64,000 nucleotides of DNA from Glutamicibacter nicotianae (GTDB lineage: Bacteria > Actinomycetota > Actinomycetes > Actinomycetales > Micrococcaceae). Below are positions 30,882-39,326 of this stretch, piece after piece. Numbering within the stretch: position 1 is the first letter of the stretch; each line of letters begins with the position of its first letter. The stretch is taken from NCBI RefSeq assembly GCF_006539525.1, contig NZ_BJNE01000004.1, positions 1 to 64,000 of the forward strand. The letters run 5' to 3'. Made by a program: the position numbers and the translations under genes. Below the pieces are notes generated by a model. It was given only the letters and a program-made list of their open reading frames with translations. It was not told where the DNA came from and ran no database searches.

Positions 30882-32729
30882 GTGAAATTCTTCGCTCGAC
30901 CCGGCAAAACCAATCATCTCACCCCACTGCATCTGACCGCCGGAAGCCTGGTTGCCATTGCCGCTTCCACCGCTTTGATCAGCGCCAGCCCAGAAGTCGA
31001 AGCGGCGCCTGCCGCCAAGACCACCGCGGATTGGAGCTCCTCGGCCTACCGCGGGTCCGTCGAGGTCATCCCTGCTAAAAATAGCGGCAACGCCGCCGAT
31101 CAACAGACGCTGGACGGCGTGGTCTTCGAGGACCGCAACAAGAACTCCAAGCAGGATGCCGGTGAACCCGGCCTGCCGAACGTCACGGTGTCCAACGGCC
31201 GCGACGTTGTGTCCACCGACGGACAGGGCCGCTACGAACTGCCGGCCTACAACAACATGACCGCATTCGTCACCCAGCCGCGCGGCTTCCAGGTACCGGT
31301 TGACGAGGACAACGTCGCCCAGTTCTTCTACAACCACCTGCCCGGAGGCTCCCCGGAACTGAAGTACGACGGCATCGCGCCGACCGGCCCGCTGCCCGAA
31401 GCCGTCAACTTCCCGCTGGTGCGCAGCAACGCCACGCAATCGCCCGAGCAGAGCTGCGTCATCGGCGCGGACGTGCAGACCTACACCCAGCAGGAAGTCG
31501 AATACGCCAGGGAGGGCGCCTTCGCCGATCTGGCGGCCCGCACCGACTACACCGGGTGCGGAGCGTTGTTCATCGGCGACCTCGTGGGCGATGACCTGAC
31601 GTTCTTCCACCAGACCCGCGAGCTCACCTCCATGCTCAATGGCCCGGCCCGCTTCCTGCCAGGCAACCACGACATCGACTACGATTCGCTGGACAGACAG
31701 CATGAATTCGATTCCTTCCGCGCCCAGTTCGGCCCCGAATACTATTCCTATGATGCGGGCAAGGCGCACGTCATCGCCCTGAGCACTATCGATTACCCGA
31801 CGGCGGTACCGGCCAAGAAGAGCGACTACACCTACGATCTGGGCCAGCGCCAGCTGCAGTGGCTGCGCGAAGATCTGGCCAAGGTTCCAAAGAACAAGGC
31901 CATCGTCCTGGCCGGGCACAGCCCGCTGCTCGAGTTCTTCTACAGCGACGAGCATTCCACCAAGCAGGTCAAGGAGATCTACGAGCTGCTTGAGGGACGC
32001 GAGGCCGTTTCCCTGGGCGGGCACACCCACATGTCGGAGAACCTGCGCGCCGGGGACCTGATGGACGGCTGGCGCGATGAGGTCGGCGAAGCAGGCTTGC
32101 CCTTCACCCACCTGACGGTCCCGGCAATTTCCGGGCAATGGTATGACGGCCGGGTCACCGAGAACGGCTACCCGACCTCCATCCAGCGCGACGGCACCCC
32201 GCCGGGCGTGCTCACCTTGGACATCAAGAACACCGACATCGTGGAGCGCTTCACCGCCACCGGCCAGGATCCCAGCAAGCAGATGTCGCTGGGCCTGAAC
32301 ACCCCTCAGTACCGGCAGTGGTACGAGGAGAATCTGGACAAGGAACGCGGCACTGTTCAGCCCCTGGTCGACCCGCTGGCAGTGAGCCGGCAGGGATTGG
32401 CCCAGGACACCTGGCTGACCACGAACTTCTGGATGGGCAGCACCGGTTCCACCGTCGAGGTATCCATTGACGGCCAGGACCCTGTATCCGCCGAGCGGAC
32501 CCAGCAGATGGCCGGCGAGCGCCCGCTGACCGGAGCCGAGTACTCGGACCCGTCCGCCATCGCCGAGCAGTTCGTCCACGGCGGCGGCCTCGCCGAGAAG
32601 ACCAGCCACCTGTGGCGCCTAGAACTGCCCGATGACCTCTCGGTTGGTGAGCACACCGCGACGGCGACCGCCACCGACGTGCATGGTCGCTCCTACACCG
32701 AGCAGCTGGAATTCACCGTCGTCCAGTAG
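30882..32729 (+). CDS. Secreted calcineurin-like metallophosphoesterase
   Basis: Exported enzyme of 615 aa. GTG 30882 follows GGAGGAACGTAC; the signal peptide is SLVAIAASTALISASPEVEAAPA. A first module (LDGVVFEDRNKNSKQDAGEPGLPNVTVSNGRDVVSTDGQGRYELPAY) is a Ca-binding SdrD B-like beta domain. The phosphoesterase core follows with GDLVGDDLTFF, GNHDIDYD, AGHSPLLEF and GGHTHMSENL, which carry the metal ligands. The last 200 residues form the family's C-terminal beta-rich domain (VEVSIDGQDPVSAERT, HTATATATDVHGRSYTEQLEF). The substrate may be a phosphodiester or nucleotide outside the cell. A clear terminator follows. Confidence 0.88.
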   Translation: MKFFARPGKTNHLTPLHLTAGSLVAIAASTALISASPEVEAAPAAKTTADWSSSAYRGSVEVIPAKNSGNAADQQTLDGVVFEDRNKNSKQDAGEPGLPNVTVSNGRDVVSTDGQGRYELPAYNNMTAFVTQPRGFQVPVDEDNVAQFFYNHLPGGSPELKYDGIAPTGPLPEAVNFPLVRSNATQSPEQSCVIGADVQTYTQQEVEYAREGAFADLAARTDYTGCGALFIGDLVGDDLTFFHQTRELTSMLNGPARFLPGNHDIDYDSLDRQHEFDSFRAQFGPEYYSYDAGKAHVIALSTIDYPTAVPAKKSDYTYDLGQRQLQWLREDLAKVPKNKAIVLAGHSPLLEFFYSDEHSTKQVKEIYELLEGREAVSLGGHTHMSENLRAGDLMDGWRDEVGEAGLPFTHLTVPAISGQWYDGRVTENGYPTSIQRDGTPPGVLTLDIKNTDIVERFTATGQDPSKQMSLGLNTPQYRQWYEENLDKERGTVQPLVDPLAVSRQGLAQDTWLTTNFWMGSTGSTVEVSIDGQDPVSAERTQQMAGERPLTGAEYSDPSAIAEQFVHGGGLAEKTSHLWRLELPDDLSVGEHTATATATDVHGRSYTEQLEFTVVQ

Positions 32730-32742
32730 CATCGATGCTTTG

Positions 32743-32778
32743 AGCTGGTGCCTGCATGATGCAGGCGCCAGCTTTTTG
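32743..32778 (+). terminator. Rho-independent terminator after the phosphoesterase
   Basis: Arms AGCTGGTGCCTGCAT and ATGCAGGCGCCAGCT (one G-T pair) form a 15-bp stem followed directly by TTTTTG. It is the clearest intrinsic terminator in the window. Confidence 0.85.
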
Positions 32779-32827
32779 TTACGCCAGCGACAGGACAGCA
32801 GCGGCCGCAGATGCCTAGGATGAAGCC

Positions 32828-33799
32828 ATGCGCATTGCAATCCTTGATGATTACCACAACGTGGCCCGCTCGCTGGCCGATTTCGATGGCCTCGCCGCCG
32901 AGCTGGACGCCGAGATCACCGTCTTCACCGAGCACCTGGGCCATGAGGACCACACTGTCGTCGAGGCATTGCTGCCCTTCGATGCCATTGTGGCCATGCG
33001 CGAACGCACGCCCTTTCCTGCCGCCCGGCTAAATGCCTTGCCCAACCTGAAGCTGCTGGTCACCACCGGTCGCCGCAACGGATCCATCGACCTGCAGGCA
33101 GCACGGGACCGGGGCATCGTGGTCAGCCACACCGGCTATGTGGCCACCGATGCCGCTGAGCACACCTGGGCGCTGATTCTTTCCGCCGCGCGCCGACTGG
33201 ATGTGGAACTGTTTTCCGCGAACCGCCCGCTGGCGGCCGACTCCGGCTGGCAGACCACGTTCGGGATGGGCCTGTCCGGCAAGACCCTAGGCGTCTACGG
33301 CCTGGGGAATCTGGGGTCGAGGGTGGCCAAGGTCGGCTTGGCCTTCGGCATGCGGGTCATTGCCTACAGCCAGAACCTCACCGAAGAGCGAGCCGCCGAA
33401 GTGGGCGTGGAGCTGGTCTCCGAGGCCGAGCTGTTTTCCACCAGCGACATCGTGACCGTGCACCTGAAGCTCTCCGAACGCAGCACCGGGGTCATCGGGC
33501 CCAAGCAGCTGGTCTGGATGCGACCTGATTCCATCCTGGTCAACACCTCGCGCAGCCGGATCGTGCAGACCGACGCGCTCATCGACGCGCTGGAAAGCCG
33601 GCGGCTGCACCTGGCCGCGGTGGATGTCTTCGATGTGGAACCGCTGCCGGCCCAGGACCGGCTGGCGAACACCAGGGGCGTGATTGCCACCCCGCATATC
33701 GGCTACGTGACCATCGAGCAGTTCGAGATGTTCTACCGCGATGCGGTGGAAGATCTCCGCGCGTGGGCTAGCGGCGCGCCGATCCGCGTGCTGGCCTAG
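32828..33799 (+). CDS. D-2-hydroxyacid dehydrogenase family protein
   Basis: NAD-dependent dehydrogenase of 323 aa. The NAD motif is LGVYGLGNLGSRVAKVGLAFGMRV. The catalytic residues appear as Arg in ILVNTSRSRIVQ, Glu in AVDVFDVEPLP and His in IATPHIGYV. The substrate domain begins IAILDDYHNVARSLADF, typical of a subgroup annotated near phosphoglycerate dehydrogenase. Its last 32 bases overlap the convergent PAP2 gene. The natural substrate is unknown. Confidence 0.88.
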   Translation: MRIAILDDYHNVARSLADFDGLAAELDAEITVFTEHLGHEDHTVVEALLPFDAIVAMRERTPFPAARLNALPNLKLLVTTGRRNGSIDLQAARDRGIVVSHTGYVATDAAEHTWALILSAARRLDVELFSANRPLAADSGWQTTFGMGLSGKTLGVYGLGNLGSRVAKVGLAFGMRVIAYSQNLTEERAAEVGVELVSEAELFSTSDIVTVHLKLSERSTGVIGPKQLVWMRPDSILVNTSRSRIVQTDALIDALESRRLHLAAVDVFDVEPLPAQDRLANTRGVIATPHIGYVTIEQFEMFYRDAVEDLRAWASGAPIRVLA

Positions 33800-34481
33800 A
33801 AGCTGCGGGCCGCGGCACGAAGAAGTAGTGCAGGATTGCCACCACGGCGGCCCAGGCGGCTCCGATCAGCAGGCCCACCAGCACATCCGAAACCCAATGG
33901 TGCCCGATGTAGATGCGCGAGGCGCCCATCGCCAGCACGAATAGCGCCGCGATGATGGCGATCAGGTACGCGTAGCGGCGCAGCCCGTAGATGATTGCCA
34001 GGTAGCTGGCGATGCCGATCAGCGCCGCCGAGTTCAGCGTGTGCCCACTGGGGAATGAATAGGATTCAGGCGGCGCAGGTCCCCCGGGGATGCCCTGGGG
34101 ACGCGGCACCTGGAGGTTGGCCTTGAGGATGACGGTCAGCAGCACCGAGACCAATGCCGTGAACGCGACGGCCGCCAGCGGCCACGCGCTGCGCGTTTTC
34201 CAGCACAGCAGCCCGGTGATCACCAGCATGATCATGGTCATTCCCGGGGTGGATCCCCAGAAGTACAGGAAGTCGGAGACCGCGAACAGGAACGGCGACT
34301 GGTGCTCCAGTGCCCATTGGTATGCCGGGGCGTCCAGGTCCTTGGCCCATCCGCCCGCATGCAGGGACACCAGCACCCTGCGGGTGAAGTAGAACATGGC
34401 GACGACCAGCCCGAAAATGATCCACAGCACCTGTGCGCCGCCAGGACGCTGGCCGTGCCGGAAATACCAAGAGGATCTCAT
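33768..34481 (-). CDS. PAP2-family membrane phosphatase
   Basis: Integral membrane phosphatase of 237 aa with six helices. The three PAP2 motifs are intact: KANLQVPRP (K-x6-RP), SFPSGHT, and SRIYIGHHWVSDV. It may dephosphorylate undecaprenyl diphosphate or phosphatidic acid/PGP outside the membrane. ATG 34481 has GGAAG nearby and leaves a short gap to the divergent rlmH. Confidence 0.9.
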   Translation of the reverse strand: MRSSWYFRHGQRPGGAQVLWIIFGLVVAMFYFTRRVLVSLHAGGWAKDLDAPAYQWALEHQSPFLFAVSDFLYFWGSTPGMTMIMLVITGLLCWKTRSAWPLAAVAFTALVSVLLTVILKANLQVPRPQGIPGGPAPPESYSFPSGHTLNSAALIGIASYLAIIYGLRRYAYLIAIIAALFVLAMGASRIYIGHHWVSDVLVGLLIGAAWAAVVAILHYFFVPRPAASRPARGSARR

Positions 34482-34544
34482 GGCTTCCATCGTATCGGGG
34501 TGGAAGCGAAGCGCTGAACCCGCTGGATGCGGAACAATGGAAGC

Positions 34545-35003
34545 ATGACGATCAAGGTGCTGGCTGTAGGCAAGAAACACGAGTCCTGGGTGGACGAAGG
34601 AATTTCCCGCTACGAGAAGCGGCTGAAGAAGCCCTTCGACCTTTCCTGGCAGCTGCTGAGCCACTCCTCGCGCGAGAACGACGCGGCCCGCAGCGAGGAA
34701 TCCGGACGCATCCTGGCCAAGATCGATGACCGCGACTTCGTGGTGCTGCTCGATGAACGAGGGAAGAACGTGGACTCCCCCGCGCTGGCCAACACCCTGC
34801 GCACGCCGATCGATTCCTCGCGCAATGTGGTGATCATCATCGGCGGCGCCTACGGCGTGGACCCCACGGTGCATGCCCGCGCCAACTTCACCTGGTCACT
34901 GTCCAAGCTGGTCTTTCCGCACCAGCTGGTGCGCTTGATCCTCACCGAGCAGCTCTACCGGGCGCAGGACATCCTGGCCGGCGGCAAGTACCACCACATT
35001 TAA
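34545..35003 (+). CDS. rlmH: 23S rRNA pseudouridine1915-N3 methyltransferase RlmH
   Basis: SPOUT methyltransferase of 152 aa. TIKVLAVGKKHESWVDEGISRYEKRLKKPFDLSWQLL, LLDERGKNVDSPALA, VVIIIGGAYGVDPTVHARA and the C-terminal LILTEQLYRAQDILAGGKYHHI are near-invariant in the family; the knotted SAM-binding region is the GGAYG segment. The start is ATG 34545 with GGAAG upstream. In this genome it marks the left edge of the variable region that starts after 35.8 kb. Confidence 0.97.
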   Translation: MTIKVLAVGKKHESWVDEGISRYEKRLKKPFDLSWQLLSHSSRENDAARSEESGRILAKIDDRDFVVLLDERGKNVDSPALANTLRTPIDSSRNVVIIIGGAYGVDPTVHARANFTWSLSKLVFPHQLVRLILTEQLYRAQDILAGGKYHHI

Positions 35004-35015
35004 GCCAATCCCTTG

Positions 35016-35034
35016 ACTTTCTGACATGGAAAGA
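35016..35034. promoter_or_regulatory. Operator copy 1 of a tandem pair
   Basis: ACTTTCTGACATGGAAAGA repeats the arm-spacer-arm design of copy 2 (7-5-7) with one mismatch in each outer part. It overlaps a -35-like TTGACT (35013-35018). Its distance from copy 2 is 23 bases start to start. Confidence 0.6.
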
Positions 35035-35038
35035 CGAG

Positions 35039-35057
35039 ACTTTCCGTGACGGAAAGT
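35039..35057. promoter_or_regulatory. Operator copy 2 of a tandem pair
   Basis: ACTTTCCGTGACGGAAAGT is a perfect 7-5-7 palindrome, 9 bases before the ATG at 35067. With copy 1 it covers the promoter of the membrane-protein/regulator pair. The likely binder is the winged-helix protein encoded second in that pair. Confidence 0.65.
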
Positions 35058-35066
35058 GAGTAATTC

Positions 35067-35540
35067 ATGGCTTCATCAGGCGATTTCATGGACGGACAGC
35101 ACGCGGCCAAGCTGCTGCAATCTGCCGAGCAGGACTCACAGCAGATGGTCCAGACTTCCGGGAGTCCTCGCGGCTTCACCACCACCTTGGTCGCAGTCTC
35201 GGCCGTAGTCCTCACGTTGTTCCAGGCTTACCCACCCCAGGCTTTTTGGACAGCACTGTTGTATATACCGTTGATCCTTTGGTACGTGCTGGCCCGGCGC
35301 CGTCGCGCAAAGCCACGGACATTGGCCGATACCCCGAGCCTGCTGGCGGGCGCCTATGCAGGATATTTCTTCCTCGGCATCCTGCTGGTCAATTGCCTGA
35401 GGTTTTGGGAAGCGGCACAGGTAGAGGAAGTAGTGGCGAAGATTCTTGTCACCTTCATATCCTGCATGTTCTTGGTGGCCAAGATGCAAGCTGCCTACAA
35501 CATGGCGCGCCTGGAGGACGGCAATGACCAAGTCGTCTAG
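35067..35540 (+). CDS. Small membrane protein of a regulator-linked pair
   Basis: Protein of 157 aa with about four membrane segments (TTLVAVSAVVLTLFQAYP, FWTALLYIPLILWYVLA, LLAGAYAGYFFLGILLVNCL, VAKILVTFISCMFLVAKM) and a cytoplasmic start. The cluster RRRRAK follows helix 2 and fits the positive-inside rule. No family was recognised. It overlaps the downstream regulator gene by 17 bases and sits directly behind two operators, which suggests a self-regulated two-gene unit. Confidence 0.72.
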   Translation: MASSGDFMDGQHAAKLLQSAEQDSQQMVQTSGSPRGFTTTLVAVSAVVLTLFQAYPPQAFWTALLYIPLILWYVLARRRRAKPRTLADTPSLLAGAYAGYFFLGILLVNCLRFWEAAQVEEVVAKILVTFISCMFLVAKMQAAYNMARLEDGNDQVV

Positions 35541-35823
35541 CGACGCCCGGTTCGACGAATTAATCCACGCTCCATTGCGGCTGCGCATCTGCGCCAGCCT
35601 GGCTCCGGTTCAGTGGGCTGAATTCGCACACCTTCGCGGTCTCCTCGATATCGCCGACTCGGTTCTGAGCAAGCACCTCAAGCAGCTCGCCGATGCCGGT
35701 TATGTCGGCATCGAGCGATTCACCAAGCTGGGCCGCAGCCATGTGCGCGTTTCGCTGACGAAGGCAGGCCGCAGAGCATACGTTGGCCACGTCGCAGCCC
35801 TTCGTGAAATTACCGCAGGATAA
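35524..35823 (+). CDS. Winged-helix transcriptional regulator (HTH_34/MarR-ArsR-like)
   Basis: DNA-binding protein of 99 aa, a single winged-helix domain. LIHAPLRLRICASLAPVQWAEFAHLRGLLDIADSVLSKHLKQLADAGYVGIERF, then the wing TKLGRSHVRVSLTKAGRRAYVGHVAAL, match small regulators that lack a separate ligand domain. It overlaps the membrane gene and so is co-expressed with it. It is the natural candidate for the tandem palindromes at 35016-35057. ATG 35524 was chosen as the start of the domain. Confidence 0.85.
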   Translation: MTKSSSDARFDELIHAPLRLRICASLAPVQWAEFAHLRGLLDIADSVLSKHLKQLADAGYVGIERFTKLGRSHVRVSLTKAGRRAYVGHVAALREITAG

Positions 35824-35925
35824 GAATTCTCGCGAGCTGAGCATGTGAAACGGCACCACAGCAGCACCACTTTTTACCGATTCAACAAGACCATCCACAG
35901 CATACGCCAGTAGGGAGGCCTGGTC

Positions 35926-36066
35926 ATGGAAGAACAATGTGGCGGAGTCAAAATCATCCCGGTTGCCTCGGGGATCTTGCTGCTTCCGGTCATCACCCTG
36001 ATCTTCCTGCCTCCAGGTGCCGAGGGCAGCGAAGAACTTGATCCCAATACTCCCCAGTGTCATTGA
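35926..36066 (+). pseudogene. N-terminal membrane anchor cut off from the lytic enzyme
   Basis: An ATG with a strong ribosome-binding site (AGGGAGG) opens a 46-codon frame with one hydrophobic helix (VASGILLLPVITLIFLPP) and then a TGA at 36064. The same frame continues into the lytic transglycosylase-M23 gene from 36106. Proteins of this type in integrative elements normally begin with such an anchor, so this is best read as the detached N-terminus. A short +1-frame segment (VIEGTPIGEGRTGN) between them suggests paired frameshifts instead of a simple stop mutation. Confidence 0.55.
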
Positions 36067-36105
36067 AGGAACCCCCATCGGCGAGGGCAGGACGGGAAAT
36101 CGACG

Positions 36106-37052
36106 GTGAAAATTCCCGCACAATACCGGGAAGCCGTGGAGAAGTCCGCCGATACTGCGGGGCTGCCCATAGGCATCATTGCCGCGCAAATCAACCAAGA
36201 ATCCGGCTGGAACCCCAAAGCAGTCTCCCCAGTGGGAGCACAAGGCATTGCCCAGTTCATGCCCGGCACCTGGGAGGAATGGGGCAACGGTAAAGACCCG
36301 TTCGATCCGTTCGCTGGCCTCGATGCCCAAGGCCGCTACATGAAATATCTCGCCGGACAAATCGCGGATCTGTCCAGCAACGAGAAAGAAATAATCCAAT
36401 TCACCCTGGCCGCCTACAACGCCGGAGCAGCCAACGTCCAAAAATATGGCGGCATCCCGCCCTTCGAGGAAACGCGCCGCTACGTGGAAGTCATCATGGG
36501 CAACGCCCAGATGGACTATTCCTCAAACTGCGAAGCGCCCGGTGGCTTCGATTTCGGGGAGCTGCAAGCCGATGAATGGGCACACCCCATGCCCAATTCA
36601 CGCATGACCTCGCCGTTCGGGCCACGCGCCTGCCCGCTGGCCAGCTGCGCTGGCATGCCGTTCCTCTTGAAGCACGAAGGCATCGACCTGGCCGGATCAG
36701 ACCCCTACTTTTACGCTCCCACGGACATGAAGATCACCTATGCCAGCATCGGGAACATCGACAAGCTCTACGGCTCCTACGGCAACTATATTTTCGCCCA
36801 GATGACCGAAGCCCCTTACCTGGTGTTCGAGTTCCACGAAGCCCAAGACAACTCTCTACTGGTGAAAACCGGAGACGTAGTGAAGAAAGGCACCCCACTG
36901 GGCAAGCCAGGAGCTACCGGCAATTCCAGTGGCATCCATGTCCACTTCCAGATCAACAACCCGAAAACCAGTGTGTTTGACCGCCCAGCGATCAACAACG
37001 GCACAACTTATGACCCGGTACCGATCCTGCGACAGCAAAAGGTGAACATCCA

Positions 37053-37056
<4 letters not shown>
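36106..37056 (+). CDS. Lytic transglycosylase-M23 endopeptidase (conjugation-type cell-wall hydrolase)
   Basis: Bifunctional peptidoglycan hydrolase of 316 aa. The N-terminal SLT domain shows AAQINQESGWNPKAVSPVGAQGIAQFMPGTW (catalytic Glu in QESGW) and LAAYNAGAANVQKYGG. The C-terminal LytM/M23 domain has zinc-site residues in HEGIDLAGS and HVHFQIN. Such fusions clear the wall for conjugation machinery (VirB1/TcpG-like). The only possible start here is GTG 36106, with no ribosome-binding site and no signal sequence; the anchor lies upstream beyond a stop. It may be non-functional or made by re-initiation. The next gene overlaps by 4 bases (ATGA). Confidence 0.8.
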
Positions 37057-37658
<602 letters not shown>

Positions 37659-37775
37659 CCTCACACCGAAATCGGGGCGCCGCAGCTAAAAGACCTCAAA
37701 GAAATAGGGATGACGATGCGGATAAACGTTCCCATGACAACCTTGCCCTGCAGGACGATCGGTGGGGAGCCCTAT

Positions 37776-38054
37776 TTAGTAGCTCTTGATCGTCACTGAG
37801 AACTTCCAGATGTTCGGGCCAACGCGATTCCCGTTGCGATCGGTGTCGTAGTAGATAAAGCACTGGCTCGCTCGCGTCCACGAAGAGTTCATCGTCAGAC
37901 GCTTGGCGTTGCAAGCATCGAACGTCTTGTAGTCAGTGGGATAGAGATAGGAATATCCAGCCTGGGCCGGCATTGCTGCAACGGTTAGACCTCCAGCAGC
38001 AAGCGCCAACGCCGAGGCTGACATAGCGATCCGCGTAAGGGTTTTTCTGATCAT
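37776..38054 (-). CDS. Small secreted protein
   Basis: Exported protein of 92 aa. The signal peptide is RIAMSASALALAAGGLTVAAMPAQA with an AQA cleavage site. The mature part of about 60 residues holds two Cys (FDACNAKR, ASQCFIYY), probably one disulfide, and ends in a beta-like segment NIWKFSVTIKSY. ATG 38054 has GGAGG upstream (CCTGGAGGTGGAGCC on the minus strand). Small secreted proteins of this kind in actinobacteria are often of unknown function. It converges on the end of the mobile-element remnant. Confidence 0.75.
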   Translation of the reverse strand: MIRKTLTRIAMSASALALAAGGLTVAAMPAQAGYSYLYPTDYKTFDACNAKRLTMNSSWTRASQCFIYYDTDRNGNRVGPNIWKFSVTIKSY

Positions 38055-38280
38055 GGCTCCACCTCCAGGACGTGACAGTACTAACAGCAGTAGTATAGCC
38101 ATAGCTTGGATTAAATGATTGGGTTTTCTCACACCTGCCCGATGTCTTGCCGGAGCTAAGCAGCCAAAACGACCACTGTGGGCAGCAGGATATTCGCTAG
38201 ATCTGCATGCCTTGGGGGGGCAAACCAGAATTGACTGGATGTGGTGCCGTGGAATCGACTTCCGGCAGTCCGCGGCATGA

Positions 38281-38906
38281 TCAGGAGTAACCTCGCCATC
38301 CGGCAAACTCGTGATCCAGCGCATCGCGTCGCCATGCTGCAAGTTTCCCTTCGGTACGGCGCTGATGCTGGTTATGCAGCCAGATACCCAAGGAATGTTC
38401 CGTTTCAGATGTGTAGGTCCGGTATCGCGGGAACTGGCCGCTTTCTGCAACGAATTGGCGGAGCGCCTCGAAACGCTCGCTCCACCGTTCGTCGAGTTCG
38501 CGTTGCCGAGGTCGATATGCCAATCGGGAACGTCTTGCAGAAGCAGGATTTTAGCTGCAGGCAATTGACCGGACTGGAACTCCTTGCGCTGAACTGCAAC
38601 CCAATGGTGCAAGGAACGTTCACCCCGGTCGCCTGTGCTGCGCGGAAGCCTTTCGTGCTCAGCATGGAAGGCTGCTAATTCGGTAGCCTGACGCCGCCAT
38701 GTGCTGGAGGGCCTGTTGTTGTTACGTGTGGCCACTGCCGCTTCGTGCTTGGCACGGAAACCGGGTTCATAGTGTTCGCGTCGTCGCAGGTGGTAATGGA
38801 TGGCGGCAGGACCGCGGTGGCAAAGTTCGGCGATTTCCCGCACCGTGATTCCGGCGAGCAGCAGCTGGTCCCATTCGGGGTGCCTTGAGATGTTCCAGCT
38901 GGTCAT
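38281..38906 (-). pseudogene. Helicase-associated-domain protein, one frameshift
   Basis: Leftward gene of about 208 codons. It begins MTSWNISRHPEWDQLLLAG with a helix-turn-helix-like part (TVREIAELCHRGPAAIHYHLRRRE), followed by two helicase-associated repeats: one in TELAAFHAEHERLPRSTGDRGERSLHHWVAVQRKEFQSGQL, the other in EALRQFVAESGQFPRYRTYTSETEHSLGIWLHNQHQRR. The frame breaks near 38516-38522, where restoring one G to GATTGGCATAT gives DWAYRPRQ and joins the parts. Proteins with these repeats are common in Arthrobacter relatives; their role is unknown. It could be a recent mutation or a sequencing error. Confidence 0.75.
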
Positions 38907-39326
38907 GGCCTTAAGATACCCTACGCGACGAGCACTGAGGACGGATTCTTGGGATTTGGTGGGGTATTGTAGTCCAGGCTTTCGCATGCCGGTCCCGGCG
39001 TGCTTGTATCCTATAGGGGCACCGGTTCTAGTAGGTGCCGTAACCACCGCTAAAAGCGAATGCAGGCTAGCGACACTTACCAAAGTTTTTGAAACTATGC
39101 CGGTGCTTGTCTCAATGAATGCTCGATCATTCGTTAAATACCCAAACGGTCCTGGTGGGTTTTAGAGAGGACATGCATCAATTCAGCATCTGATGGTTGT
39201 TATTCTGTTTAGTAGGAAATGATTTCACACAGGATCGCTGTTCTCGTTGAGAATTTAAGTTCGATTAATTTCGAATGGTGCTCTGAGGGTATTATCGCCT
39301 GAGCTGCATGGAGGTTAAAGCCTAAG
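38907..39326. other. Intergenic region, no gene recognised
   Basis: About 420 bases between divergent genes. Base composition shifts from GC-rich to AT-rich near 39160, the apparent left edge of the island. GGAGG at about 39310 is the ribosome-binding site of the GGDEF gene. No tRNA or attachment repeat was found. Confidence 0.4.

Noticed and set aside
37710-37799. Short plus-strand frame MTMRINVPMTTLPC... as a further element gene
   Set aside because: Only 29 codons, and it runs into the coding end of the convergent secreted protein; it may be a truncated relic but there is too little to support a call.
37776-39083. One long minus-strand frame of 435 codons as a single protein
   Set aside because: It strings together a frameshifted helicase-associated gene, an intergenic part and a separate secreted protein with its own ribosome-binding site and signal peptide.
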